Counted from the first letter of the stretch, positions 37,501-49,100 are shown. The stretch: 64,000 nt of DNA from Nipponacmea schrenckii (GCA_030562195.1 CM060202.1:31672599-31736598), one strand, 5' to 3'. The notes: a model not told the origin generated them from the letters alone. A program made the numbers and translations.

Positions 37501-38984
37501 TACTATATATTTTTATATCTAAAGAAATATTTTGTGTTTAATTTATTTTAAAGATACCATAACACCTGGTCAGATGTATAACGAGGCTGTTTACCCACAA
37601 TTACGAGATGTCAACTCCACTTTCGGTCGTTCTTGGTTTAATAATCTGTATTCTCAGAGCAGTCGAGATGGAGCTTCTGGACTTCCTGACCAGCTACCGT
37701 CTTCAGGGTCTCAACCATCCAGTAACACTAGAGTGGATGGTGAATCTGTAGTGAATAATCAGCAACTAACCTCAGGGTTCTACAACAACCAGCTACCGCC
37801 TTCAGGGTTTCCTAGCAACACCTGGGTAGATCAAGGATCTATTATCAATAATCAGCCACCACCTTCTTGGTTCAACGCCAGCAACCAACATCGGGCTCCA
37901 ACAACCAACAACCACCCGCTTGGTCCAACAACCAACAACCGCCCACATGGTCCAATAACCAGCAACGAAATATTGATCAGAAAGGCCAGCCTCAAACTAA
38001 GAACATGGTAGTTGATGGGACTGTACCGTCACTCCAGCAGGTCCCTATAGATAATCCTTATCCACAGGGCAACAGAGATATACCCAGACAAACCACCACC
38101 CCGCCTTGGTTCGCTCGAGATTGGGATCCCAGTGTATTTAAAAATCGAGAAGAATCTTTCCCACCCTGGAGAAGAACCAACTGGGGGAATGAATACCCAT
38201 TTCCACAAGAAGGTAAGACCGGGAATTTAACCTGTTTTTTTAAAATGGTTCACCTCAATGATTACTGTGACTAGTTTAGATTGGTGCTAGTAGGCTGATC
38301 ATTTCTGGATGAAATTCATCTTCACAATATTCAATGTATTGCGTCTCCTCCTTTAACAGGAAATTATCTTGCGTCTCCATCTTAAACAGGAAATCATCTT
38401 AGTCAAGGTATAAGATGAAGACTTTATTATTTGAATATTTTGAAGATTGCTGAAAATCTTCATAGATGATAATAAATAATAAATTTTGTGTATTTTTAAG
38501 GTGTGATTGCTCCAAGGAAAAATGACCGTAAGTAATTTTTGATAAAGTACTATCCAAAATGTTATCAAATTAGACCGCGGATACATACAGCGGTAATATA
38601 AGTCAAGATCGCGTATCGCCTTATCGGACGATATTCCTACTTACTATGGACTGAGCGATTGTACTTACAGTGTCCTATCAGAGAGCATTTGTACATAGTT
38701 TTATTATTTACCCATTGTTTGATAATTCTGGTATACTGGCGAGACTTGATGTAATGTGTTTACTTGTGATGAATTGAGTGATATTGATTTAGAATGATGT
38801 TATTTCAGGGTGTATAGAGTCGTGTTATAACAGACGAGATGGTGATTATCAGTCGTGTCGTTCGTGTCGTGTTTATGTTAGTTGTTCTAATGGTTATACG
38901 TACGACCAGAGACTGTGCCCTGGAAATCTCGTCTGGAACGACGACACGAAAATCTGTGACTGGACTTCTAAAACCTGCCCTTAA
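31537..38984 (+). CDS. secreted discoidin plus chitin-binding (CBM14) protein
   Basis: Eight exons: 31537-31567, 34515-34538, 34793-34965, 35220-35381, 35740-35887, 37554-38212, 38501-38527, 38809-38984. The start MIWKIIVFYTVLLSRVST is a signal peptide split over two exons. Residues about 19-179 form an F5/8 type C (discoidin) domain: YLPDSAYSSSSSYTS at the start, DNNQFIQIDLLRVSLVTEI in the middle and QTWHGHIALRVDIRGC at the end. A linker of about 220 residues follows with NNQQPP.W-type repeats rich in Asn, Gln, Pro, Ser and Trp. The last exon is a peritrophin-A/CBM14 chitin-binding domain with eight cysteines (CRVYVSCSNGYTYDQRLCPG, ICDW). Such proteins act extracellularly; a shell or cuticle matrix role is inferred. 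Exon 37554-38212 has a one-base frame break near 37870: downstream frame and phases need one more base. Confidence 0.8.
32701..32784. repeat. 19-bp perfect inverted repeat in intron
   Basis: Arms 32701-32719 and 32766-32784 (TTTGATACAATAAGGAATT and its complement) are perfect, with imperfect pairing continuing inwards. It sits in intron 1 of the discoidin gene and may be a small MITE or a hairpin precursor. Confidence 0.75.
33325..33555 (+). pseudogene. decayed LINE-type reverse transcriptase fragments
   Basis: Two short stretches, near 33330-33385 and 33487-33550, translate to GVRQGSVL...PILFLLVANVL and DLRQGSMLLTLLLLLVVTNS. Both resemble the (V/L)RQG..LS.LLF..V motif of non-LTR reverse transcriptases, but stops and frame breaks interrupt them. 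Seen: the motif twice. Inferred: relics of one or two LINE insertions in intron 1 of the discoidin gene. Confidence 0.4.
34294..34490. repeat. 66-bp triplicate in intron
   Basis: Three copies of a unit containing AAACAATTGTTAGATGATGA and TCGATTTATCTGTGTCTTGA, ending 25 bases before exon 2 of the discoidin gene. Confidence 0.85.
35912..35998. mobile_element. short MITE-like element, copy 1
   Basis: It begins ATTAAACGTTGGTTTTATTA and contains GCATATTATT, which pairs with AATAATATGC near 35981. The same left end recurs at 42223 and marks a small repeat family. It lies just inside the intron after exon 5 of the discoidin gene. Confidence 0.4.
36040..37500. repeat. 56-bp minisatellite, about 26 copies
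   Basis: Units contain GTATAGTCATCTAAATATTT, ACTTTACCAGCTGATAGAGC and TCAATTTCAGCTATCT, and fill intron 5 of the discoidin gene up to about 50 bases before the true acceptor. Each unit carries a TTTCAG acceptor-like site. Confidence 0.95.
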
Positions 38985-39488
38985 TTTCATCTGAGTATAC
39001 ATTTATAAATTCCCCTGAGCTTACTCATACATTCACATGATTATTAAATATCCGGTTTGATTTTTATAATTGACAAGGAAACAAAGAACTATGCTACCTT
39101 TACGAGGTGGTAATATTTGAGGTTTTTATAAACCATCTTGTGTCGATATCGGTTTATTTATTGAATTATTAACGCCATCTTTTAGGTCATAGTGCTGGCT
39201 CAGTAATGTTTGAGAGATTTATAATTAGACCAGGCCAGTTTGTGGAAGGGACGAAAGATAAATTATATGTTTAAAATGATTTAAACGCCGATTGTAATTA
39301 TATATATAATTAGCAGAAATTAAACAAATTAATATAATTTTAACAAAGACTTCGATCTACAAAATACTAACATCTACAAAATATACTACAGAAAAATAAA
39401 CATGGAAATATATTGCGGTATCTTTAAAAGTGATAGTTTATTTTTTCTATAGTCTGGATCAAAAACAAGGAAGACGTCATGGCGTGGG

Positions 39489-39548
39489 GGTTGGGTTAGT
39501 TTGTTAGGGCTGGGTTAGTTTGTTAGGGTTGGGTTAGTTTGTTAGAGT
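39489..39548. repeat. 20-bp triplicate
   Basis: Three copies of TTGGGTTAGTTTGTTAGGGC (last one variant) between the convergent discoidin and deaminase-like genes. Confidence 0.85.
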
Positions 39549-39601
39549 AAAGTTAACAAAACCCAGATCTAGAAAATAGCGAAGGAGGGGAATAGGCAGA
39601 A

Positions 39602-40229
39602 TTATTCTTTTACTTTCTCTGGGACAACTCCACTGGCCTTCGTCATATCCTCGTGTTCAGATATATCTTCGTCATCGACATCGCGAAGAATCCCCTGTAA
39701 CGCCTGACGAGAAGACCTTGTCCCTTTCAGTTGTTTTTTAATCCACATTGGATCTCTTAAAACATCTAATAAATACAGCCAATCCGCTTCGTCAAACAGA
39801 CCGAGTTTGACCCGAGCTTTCTGTAGACTTTGTAGCCCGACCTTGTGTTCTTCTTTATCTTCGTCATCGCCCTGTCCATGAAGAGCAACGAACCGTATAA
39901 AAACATTCACTCGTTTACCTTGAGTTTCAAATGACTTGAGTTTGTCGACGATACTTAACGACGTGGTTTCTAGGGGAGAATAGTTGAGGTAGATGCGAAT
40001 TTCCAGACGGTTTGCACTTTGGACGTTTGGTTCCACGAAAAGCCATTCCAATAAACGATCTTCTGCTCTGAAATCGTCCTTTTTCTTGGCGAGAAATATT
40101 TTGGTTACAATTGTCTCCCCTTTATCTATGAGAACCGTACAAACAGCAGCAGTTGCATCGATCATTCCATCGTCTTTCTCGCTAGTTTTGGCGAAAATTT
40201 CAAATTCTTTCTGCATTGGATTCGTCATT
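39602..40229 (-). CDS. AID/APOBEC-like deaminase-fold protein lacking zinc ligands
   Basis: A single coding exon of 208 residues (ATG at 40228, TAA at 39602). An excellent acceptor (TTTTTTTTTTCATTTCTTCAG) ends at 40230, one base before the ATG, so a 5' UTR exon lies further upstream. Residues 28-60 (AAVCTVLIDKGE, KIFLAKKKDDFRAEDRLLEW) and 75-91 (LEIRIYLNYSPLETTSL) have the layout of AID/APOBEC deaminases, where H-A-E and P-C-x(n)-C bind zinc. Here H is R54 (R-A-E, E56 kept), the first Cys is L86 and no second Cys follows. Residues 104-157 (KRVNVFIRFVALHG, EEHKVGLQSLQ, DWLYLLDVL) fit the later strand and helices. If the family call holds, this is a catalytically dead relative with a regulatory or nucleic-acid-binding role. 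The C-terminus is acidic. Family assignment is by pattern only. Confidence 0.5.
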
Positions 40230-40469
40230 CTGAAGAAATGAAAAAAAAAATCAATAAGTAACGAAACGGTTCATGAAAAGCAAAGACCTAGATGACTAAA
40301 TATACACTTCTGAATTCCTTTTCTATGTGCTAAAGGGGAATTATTATATGAACATATTATATTAGGTAGGTATAAATAGGTTATATTATTAATATCGCAC
40401 GACGTTCAATATGAACCTTTATTAATTCTTCTCTGGGTTTAGTCTCAGAACAAAGAAATTAAATAATAT

Positions 40470-41285
40470 AATATACTACATAGCCAGTATTCGGTAATAA
40501 TATAATATACTCCATAGCCAGTATTCGGTAATAATATAATATACTACATAGCCAGTATTCGGTAATAATATAATATACTACATAGCCAGTATTCGGTAAT
40601 AATATAATATACTACATAGCCAGTATTCGGTAATAATATAATATACTACATAGCCAGTATTCGGTAATAATATAATATACTACATAGCCAGTATTCGGTA
40701 ATAATATAATATACTACATAGCCAGTATTCGGTAATAATATAATATACTACATAGCCAGTATTCGGTAATAATATAATATACTACATAGCCAGTATTCGG
40801 TAATAATATAATATACTACATAGCCAGTATTCGGTAATAATATAATATACTACATAGCCAGTATTCGGTAATAATATAATATACTACATAGCCAGTATTC
40901 GGTAATAATATAATATACTACATAGCCAGTATTCGGTAATAATATAATATACTACATAGCCAGTATTCGGTAATAATATAATATACTACATAGCCAGTAT
41001 TCGGTAATAATATAATATACTACATAGCCAGTATTCGGTAATAATATAATATACTACATAGCCAGTATTCGGTAATAATATAATATACTACATAGCCAGT
41101 ATTCGGTAATAATATAATATACTACATAGCCAGTATTCGGTAATAATATAATATACTACATAGCCAGTATTCGGTAATAATATAATATACTACATAGCCA
41201 GTATTCGGTAATAATATAATATACTACATAGCCAGTATTCGGTAATAATATAATATACTCCATAGCCAGTATTCGGTAATAATAC
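40470..41285. repeat. 34-bp minisatellite, about 24 copies
   Basis: Nearly identical units of AATATACTACATAGCCAGTA then TTCGGTAATAATAT. The array probably lies in the 5' UTR intron or promoter of the deaminase-like gene. Two edge copies have ACTCCATAG in place of ACTACATAG. Confidence 0.95.
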
Positions 41286-42216
41286 CTGTAGCTCCAGTTT
41301 AATAACCTAATGATTTTGTATTTTATTTGTTTAATTAACAGATTCAGTGATTAGCTAAGTAGGTTTTAAATATTTGTATTGTAAAATACGTAGTCTAAAT
41401 ATTGCAGAATGCTAACCTACGCGAATTTTGATTCAAAGTGGTCCAATTTGGTTCGATTGTCAGAATACTAATCCGAGGCCAGCACCTTGATCTTGGTGTA
41501 GCCTATATTTCACAATATCTACCTACCTTATTAACACAGAGTGATCCTAGTCCTAGATACCAAAACAACTTGATGTTTTTATCTCCCACCGATATCTCTT
41601 TACTAGTTCACTGATCCACAAATCTTAGACACCGTGTTAAATATCTACCATCAATATCGACATTTAAATTATAACCAGTCGAGGTTTATATCTGGTCAAT
41701 ATTTTACCCTGGTCTATATTCAGACAGTTTCAATATGTCACTATAAAGCTAAACTAGGTCACGTGTTTTCTCCATGTCATACCTGGTCGAGTAACAATAG
41801 TCAACCATAACTTTATTATTCACTATAACAGGTTTGGGATAGTTTTAGATAAAAATATGAATTCATTTTTTAGTGATGTAAATTAAATAGCCTATAGCCA
41901 TGGTGATAAAACAAGACCCACCCCTCCGGGAAATTGTCGCATCAGATCTGTTACAACAAGGTGTCAAGTTCGCCTCTAGGGGCGGTGGTAATAGGGTCAA
42001 TAAGGGCGAGTCTTTCAAAGTTAAAGTCAGATATTCAGGGAATTTAAACAGGAGAAGAATAGTTTCTATTGGGTAGATTTAACCTTGAGACTATTTGAAT
42101 TGGCCAATTAAAAAAATACAAACATTTTCGCGTGTTGAAGTTGATTTGAATCTGGTGACTGAGACATGAACAACATTTAGAATTGAAGTATATAAACACA
42201 AACACAAGACGATATT
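41286..42216. other. intergenic between deaminase-like gene and BAG1
   Basis: Contains promoter sequence for one or both genes. A 58-codon plus-strand frame at 41900-42076 (MVIKQDPPLREIVASDLLQQ at its start) has no recognised domain and is left uncalled. Confidence 0.4.
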
Positions 42217-42222
42217 TAAAAC

Positions 42223-42358
42223 TAAACGTTGGTTTTATTAGCATTATTTGTGTATTAACGCATTTTATCACGAGACAAATTATATAAACGACGAATTATT
42301 ATGTATATTTGTGGTGTGATCTATAATAAACCAATAATACTAATCAGATCAACGTTTA
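42223..42358. mobile_element. MITE-like element, copy 2
   Basis: Ends pair imperfectly over about 26 bases: CTAAACGTTGGTTTTATTAG at the left and the complement of TAATCAGATCAACGTTTAA at the right. It shares its left end with 35912. No coding capacity. It lies about 160 bases before the BAG1 start codon. Confidence 0.5.
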
Positions 42359-42520
42359 ATTCTTATTTTTATATTAAGATATTTTCATTAATACAAATTC
42401 AATGTTTGGACAGATTTAACTCCAATCAACATGTATGGTGTAGGATAATGAGACAACTTCACCTGACCTGTATGGTAATTGAATGTGTATTTAACTTCAA
42501 TGAGTTATTGTAGAAACAAG

Positions 42521-44894
42521 ATGGCGGTGTTTGGAAGAATAAAAATGCAGTTGCAAGTTTCTCATGGTAACAACAGGGTTTATTTCTGTATCCATAGATT
42601 TATGAAGCGCCTTGTTGTACATCTATACTTTTTAGCTTTTCCATAGCTCCTAAACAGTTAGCCCTCTTGTCATTTATGTATTGTAGCATAGCGAAAACCC
42701 ATTTCGTCTAGGATTTTGACTTGTCCATGCCTTTTTAGGGTGGCGGTAGAGTGGTAGAGCTAAACAGTTGTCAATAGAGCTAAACAGTTGTCAGTAGAGT
42801 GATAGAGCTAAATAGTTGTCAATAGAGCTTAATAGTTGTCAATAGAGTGAAAGAGCTAAATAGTTGTCAGAAGAGCTAAACAGTTGTCCGTAGAGCTAAA
42901 CAGTTGTCAACTAAGTTTCAGAGCTAAATAGTTGTCAATAGAGTGATTGAGCTACATAGTTTACAATAGAGTGATAGAGCTAAATAGGTGATCTATAGAG
43001 CTAAACAGTTGTTAATAGAGTTATAAAGCTAAACAATTGTCAGAAGAGCTAAACAGTTGTCTATAGAGCTAAACAGTTGTCAATAGAGTTATAGAGCTAA
43101 ACAATTGTCAGAAGAGCTAAACAGTTGTCTGTAGAGCTAAACAGTTGTCAATAGAGTTATAGAGCTAAATGGTTGTCAATAGAGTTATAGAGCTAAACAA
43201 TTGTCAGAAGAGCTTAACAGTTGTCCGCAGAGCTAAAAAGTTGTTAACAGAGTTATAGAGCTAAACAATTGTCAATAGAGTTATAGAGCTAAACAATTGT
43301 CCATAAATTGGTGATTCTGTCTTTTAAACATCACAATTTGTCTTATTATTTATTTATTTATTTTGACAGGTTCTAAGAAGTATAATATAAATCTAGAACT
43401 ACCTGAAGATGATACATGTGATGTTTTAACTGTGGGTCATTTAATGAAAGCTGTTGCTGAAGTCTCAGAAATCAAACCCCAGAATCAGAAACTCATCTAT
43501 AAAGGTAGAAAAGAGTTACAACTTATATCTCTTGTAATATGGAAGAGTTCTTGTTTCAGTATAAAAGTCTAAGATTACCACCATGTTAGATATTCCTGTG
43601 ATAATAAAATATAAAATTGTATCTAAATCTGTTTAACAGGGATGTATTTTATAAATATTGTGATTCAAGTTTGATTTTAGTATATAATTATTTTATAGAA
43701 ATTAAAATTAATATTTTAAAGGCAGATCTTTAACAGAAGCGAACCAGAGTTTAGTTGGTCTTGGAATTCGAGATGGTGCCAAATTGATGTTGCTAGGGAA
43801 GAAAACTGTCTCACATGATTCAGAAGATGTAAAGAAATTATTGTCGGTGGAGTCCATATTGGAGAAACATGAAGATAAAATGGCAGATATGATCAGTGAG
43901 TTAAATGGTATTAGTAAGGTAACTGTCCAGTCAATATCTATAACTTCTTCTGACGAATATTATATGTCTTTCTAATATGAACAAGTTAATTTTATATGTT
44001 GCCATGGTATTAGTAAGGTAACTGTCCAGCCAATATTTATAACTTCTTCTGACTAATATTATATGTCTTTGTAATATGAACAAGTTAATTTTATATGTTG
44101 CCATGGTATTAGTAAGGTAACTGTCCAGCCAATATTTATAACTTCTTCTGACTAATATTATATGTCTTTGTAATATGAACTAGTTTAATGTTGCCATGGT
44201 ATTAGTAAGGTAACTGTCCAGCCAATATTTATAACTTCTTCTGACTGATATGTCTTTCTTATATGAACTAGTTTAACGTTGCCATGGTATTTGGAAGGTA
44301 AATATCTATATTTCTAGTTTTATATATTCCAGGGTTTTTTAAGTCAGGATCTCGTTCCGTCGGCTAAAAGAAAGCGTGTCTAGATTTGGACTAAAAAAAC
44401 AGGAAGTTAGGAAACTCAAAAGAAGCAGTAGTTTGGACTAAAAGAGCAGGTAGTTTGGACTAAAAGTGGCAGGTAGCTTGGACTAAAGAGGTTAATAAAA
44501 GGCAGGTAGTTTGGACTAAAAGAACATTGGATAAAGAAGCTAGTAGTTTGGACTAAAAGAAGCGGTTAGTTTGGACTAAAAGTAGCGGGTAGTTTGGACT
44601 AAAAGAAGCAGGTAGTTTGGACTTAAAGAAGCAGGTAGTTTGGAAAAAAAGTAGCATAACCGATATTTATTAAAATATCAACTGGTAAATTAAAAATAAA
44701 CACAAGACAATATCATAGAACAATGACACTAATAGAATAATAAAACATGTAACAAGATAATTTAAACAAGTTGTCATCAGATGAAATGATTTGGGAATAA
44801 TAAAAACAGTATTTAATCTGAATATATATTCCAGGTATGTCTAGATAAATGTGAAACTGTAATGGAACAAGTTAAAGAATTGATGGCATCCTGA
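42521..44894 (+). CDS. BAG1: BAG family molecular chaperone regulator 1
   Basis: Exons at 42521-42566, 43370-43504 and 43722-43918 join in phase (1, 1, 0). They encode MAVFGRIKMQLQVSHGSKKY, a ubiquitin-like domain (LTVGHLMKAVAEV, NQKLIYKGRSL, GLGIRDGAKLMLLGKK) and the first BAG helix (LLSVESILEKHEDKMADMIS). BAG1 binds the Hsp70 ATPase domain through its BAG domain and acts as a nucleotide exchange factor; the UBL links it to the proteasome. A further exon at 44333-44383 (GFLSQDLVPSAKRKRV, stop) matches the GFLP.DL region. The last exon, 44835-44894 (VCLDKCETVMEQVKELMAS, stop), matches the final BAG helix. The middle of the BAG domain, including the usual Hsp70-binding helices, is missing, and a 23-bp array occupies its place. 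The locus is either damaged or misassembled. Confidence 0.8.
42725..43305. repeat. irregular minisatellite in BAG1 intron 1
   Basis: About 25 units built from GAGCTAAACAGTTGTCAATA and AGAGTTATA in varying order; length varies between 20 and 32 bases. Confidence 0.9.
43904..44300. repeat. ~95-100-bp tandem duplications of a BAG1 exon end and donor
   Basis: The segment GGTATTAGTAAGGTAACTGT, which spans the end of exon 43722-43918 and its 5' splice site, recurs near 44006, 44105 and 44198, with a decayed copy at 44286. Each unit also carries ATATTTATAACTTCTTCTGA from the intron. The exon copy is the first in the series. Confidence 0.9.
44385..44650. repeat. ~23-bp array overrunning the BAG domain
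   Basis: About 11 copies of AGTTTGGACTAAAAGAAGCA. The first, diverged unit overlaps the exon end at 44365-44400 (CTAAAAGAAAGC, then ATTTGGACTAAAA), where the BAG frame stops. Confidence 0.85.
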
Positions 44895-45443
44895 TTTTAC
44901 AGAATTCTAGGCAGAAAGTCTTGTATATATTGTAATGAGTGGTATGAAATATCAACTATTTGGTATCTATGTTATGACTGGAATTGTCTTGTCAAATAAC
45001 TTGGAATAATGAAATATATTTTCATGTCAACATCAATAGAGGTTATTGATGAAGTAAATGCAAGAGGATGAATTGTAAGATATCATCTATTTATATCAAA
45101 TCAGGCAGAAGTTTTGTAATATGATCTTAATGGATGAGTATGAAATATCATTTTATGTACTCTATGTTATGACTGGAATGTCCAAAAAACTTTGAATAAT
45201 ATTTAAATAAATACATTTGTCTACTGGGATCTTAATTACAGATCAAGAACCATAACTCTATGCATCATGTCCAAACCAACATTTATCATACTTCCTTAAG
45301 GCTTTGTTGATGAGATAAATACAGGTTAAAACCCATATTAGATAGGATGCACCTCATGTTGATATGAAAAAAAGTGGTTTAGGTTCTAATGTTGGTGTTT
45401 GAAATCAAGTATTGTAATATATTTATTGTTTGTTGTTAAATCT

Positions 45444-45449
45444 ATAAAT
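45444..45449 (+). promoter_or_regulatory. probable BAG1 polyadenylation signal
   Basis: AATAAA about 550 bases after the last BAG1 stop. The minus-strand counterpart for VPS26C (TTTATT on plus) is near 45717, so the two convergent transcripts end within about 300 bases of each other. Confidence 0.4.
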
Positions 45450-45746
45450 AAAGTGCTATATCTCTATTATCATTCTATTAAACTCATAGTTTATATTGTC
45501 TAGTCTTTCCTGTTGTACGATTGTACATTTGACTTTATTTATTGGACTCTATTTTTCTTTTGTACATGATGGCAATTATAGTCCAGGTTTAGGTTATGAT
45601 TTGGACCTGTTTGAGCCTTATTATCCTGAAAAGCTCAAGAATAAGGTCCATTGTTATATATATACCAGTATATTTATTGTTGGAGTATAACATCACACTG
45701 ATATAGAAACAGAAACTTTATTATTTACAATATAAACAATAACAAA

Positions 45747-45770
45747 TATATATATATATATATATATATC
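45747..45770. repeat. AT dinucleotide run
   Basis: About 11 AT units between the BAG1 and VPS26C 3' ends. Confidence 0.9.
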
Positions 45771-46175
45771 ATAACAACTTATTACACAGAAATACTCCTT
45801 TTAAACACCATATTACAAGGGTTAGGGTATTACAAGTCTAAATCAGTATCAGTTCTAGACATTTATTCTAGCTCTGATATTAAACATGAAATCTGCATCC
45901 AAAACATAGGAACACTGTAAATAATATTCCTGCTGGTGGAATCATCCCACAAATCTTGTTGTTCCTTTATTTCTGAACAATTTTTATAATATAACCTTGT
46001 TGTTCCTTTATTATAGTCTGAACAACTGTATTTATACATAGAACCTGTAATAAATGTCTCTTGGAATTACTATTCTGAACTATATTTTTATAATCTGAAC
46101 AACCATATTATTTTCATTTCTGAACAATTTTTATAATATAACCCTGTATTTTAGCTTTATATTATAAAAGTTCTA

Positions 46176-49100
46176 CTAAAACCTGGTTAATTTTACAGGG
46201 AAGTTTTCTGTAACTAAATGATCATCTTGGAATACTATAACTATATTTATCTCAAACTCTGAAAACAAACAATAAATAATATATACATTTCTACTATCAA
46301 TCCTTTAATAGAACCAGTTACACTAACCCTGGCATTTATTGAAGATAAACTGTAGTTTGTCAAGTGTTGCTATGACGTAGTCAAGGCACAACAATGACGC
46401 TATCTAAGATTTGTCACAATTTCATAAAAAAACAGTGAATAAAAGTATCAAAAATATAAAGTTGGTCTCAATAGATCAGTCCACAAACATACATAATAGA
46501 CTTGGACATTTATTCAGTTTATCACATGATCTATTTTGTTTACACACCAATAGTAGTAATGAGATCAAAGTTTTAATATGTAAATATTATATTACTATGT
46601 TGTTCAATAGAAATAAGATAATATTCTGTTTTGAACAATGAGATTTTACGTACCAACTTTAAAATTATTGGTAGTTAGAGTAGGACATGTAAACAATCGT
46701 GGGAATATCATATATATAGGTATTAATATATTTCTACAAACATCACCATCAGCTATCTGTATATTCTGTATCTCTGTTGCTGGAATAATTATCAAGTATA
46801 AATTTATAATGTTGGTTTATAATATAAAACATCCCTCATTGTTTTCAAGGCCATAAAGAATTTCTCGGAAAACTACAATAGTAAACTCTATTTCTGATGA
46901 CAAATTTAAAACATGATGTTTTTTCTCAATGAGTCAATTGCTTTATTTCTAGTCTTTCCAGGTGAAAGGTGAAGTTTTAGAGACGAGAAGAATAGTACTC
47001 ACCATCCTTGGCATAGCCCTCGGCACAACCACACGTTTCAACTCGGACTAACTGTATCTCTATTGACTTTATACCAGTACTACAACTCTCTACAACTAAC
47101 TATAGTCAAATTAAAATACAGTTTTACAACCTATTAAGGGTGATTTTCAGAGGTTTTTAAAATTGTTTCTATATTTTATCTTTAAATGAAAATGATATTG
47201 CCTAATAATTCTTCTATTTCTCAAAGACAATATATATTGTCAACTCAGCATCCCTTTCCGAGAGTCCACATGGCATTTTGTATATGTACTTATTTCATGA
47301 CTGTCAGAGGAGATTGAACCTGACAGCATCAATACAATTTACTTCTGTCAATGATAATAAAACTTACTCCTGTCAATGATAACAAAACTTACTCCTGTCA
47401 ATGATAACAAAACTTACTTCTGTCAATGATAACAAAACTTACTTCTCCTGTCAATGATAATAAAACTTACTCCTGTCAATGATAACAAAACTTACTTCTG
47501 TCAATGATAACAAAACTTACTTCTCCTGTCAATGATAATAAAACTTACTTCTGTCAATGATAACAAAACTTACTCTGTCAATGATAATAAAACTTACTTC
47601 TCCTGTCAATGATAACAAAACTTTTCTTCTGTCAATGATAATAAAACTTACTTCTCCTGTCAATGATAACAAAACTTACTTCTCCTGTCAATGATAACAA
47701 AACTTACTTCTGTCAATGATAACAAAATTTACTTCTCCTGTCAATGATAACAAAACTTACTCTGTCAATGATAAAATACTCTTCTGTCAATGATAACAAA
47801 ACTTACTTCTCCTGTCAATGATAACAAAACTTACTTCTTCTGTCAATGATAACAAAACTTACTTCTCCTGTCAATGATAACAAAACTTACTTCTGTCAAT
47901 GATAACAAAACTTACTTCTCCTGTCAATGATAACAAAACTTACTTCTGTCAATGATAACAAAACTTACTTCTCCTGTCAATGATAACAAAACTTACTCCT
48001 GTCAATGATAACAAAACTTACTTCTGTCAATGATAACAAAACTTACTTCTCCTGTCAATGATAACAAAACTTACTTCTGTCAATGATAACAAAACTTACT
48101 TCTCCTGTCAATGATAACAAAACTTACTTCTGTCAATGATAACAAAACTTACCCTTTTGTCAATGATAACAAAACTTACTTTTCCCGTCAATGATAACAA
48201 AACTTACTCCTGTCAATGATAACAAAACTTACTTCTGTCAATGATAACAAAACTTACTTCTGTCAATGATAACAAAACTTACTTTCCCGTCAATGATAAC
48301 AAAACTTACTTCTGTCAATGATAACAAAACTTACTTTCCCGTCAATGATAATAAAACTTTAAATTCTGTCAATGATAACAAAACTTACTTCTCCTGTCAA
48401 TGATAACAAAACTTACTTCTCCTGTCAATGATAATAAAACTTACTTCTGTCAATGATAAAAAAACTTACTTCTTCTGTCAATGATAATAAAATTTACTTC
48501 TTCTGTCAATGATAACAAAACTTACTTCTTCTGTCAATGATAATAAAACTTACTCCTGTCAATGATAACAAAACTTACTTCTTCTGTCAATGATAACAAA
48601 ACTTACTTCTGTCAATGATAACAAAACTTACTTCTCCTGTCAATGATAACAAAACTTACTTCTGTCAATGATAACAAAACTAACTTCTGTCAATGATAAC
48701 AAAACTTACTTCTCCTGTCAATGATAATAAAACTTACTTCTCTGTCAATGATAATAAAACTTACTTCTGTCAATGATAATAAAACTTACTTCTGTCAATG
48801 ATAACAAAACTTACTTCTGTCAATGATAATAAAACTAACTTCTGTCAATGATAACAAAACTTACTTTCCTGTCAATGATAATAAAACTTACTTCTCCTGT
48901 CAATGATAACAGAGTTTCTAAACTTCTGTCAATGATAACAAAACTTACTTCTGTCAATGATATCAAAACTTACTTCTCATGTCAATGATAATAAAACTTA
49001 CTTCTCCTGTCAATGATAACAATACTAACTTCTGTCAATGATAACAATACTTACTTCTCCTGTCAATGATAACAATACTAACTTCTGTCAATGATAATAA

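Noticed and set aside
41900..42076. 58-codon plus-strand frame before BAG1
   Set aside because: Readable but without recognised domain; it does not splice in phase to any neighbour and lies in the BAG1 upstream region.
45496..45690. 64-codon plus-strand frame with a hydrophobic start
   Set aside because: Lies between two convergent 3' ends and has no homology I can see; the hydrophobic stretch is typical of AT-rich sequence.
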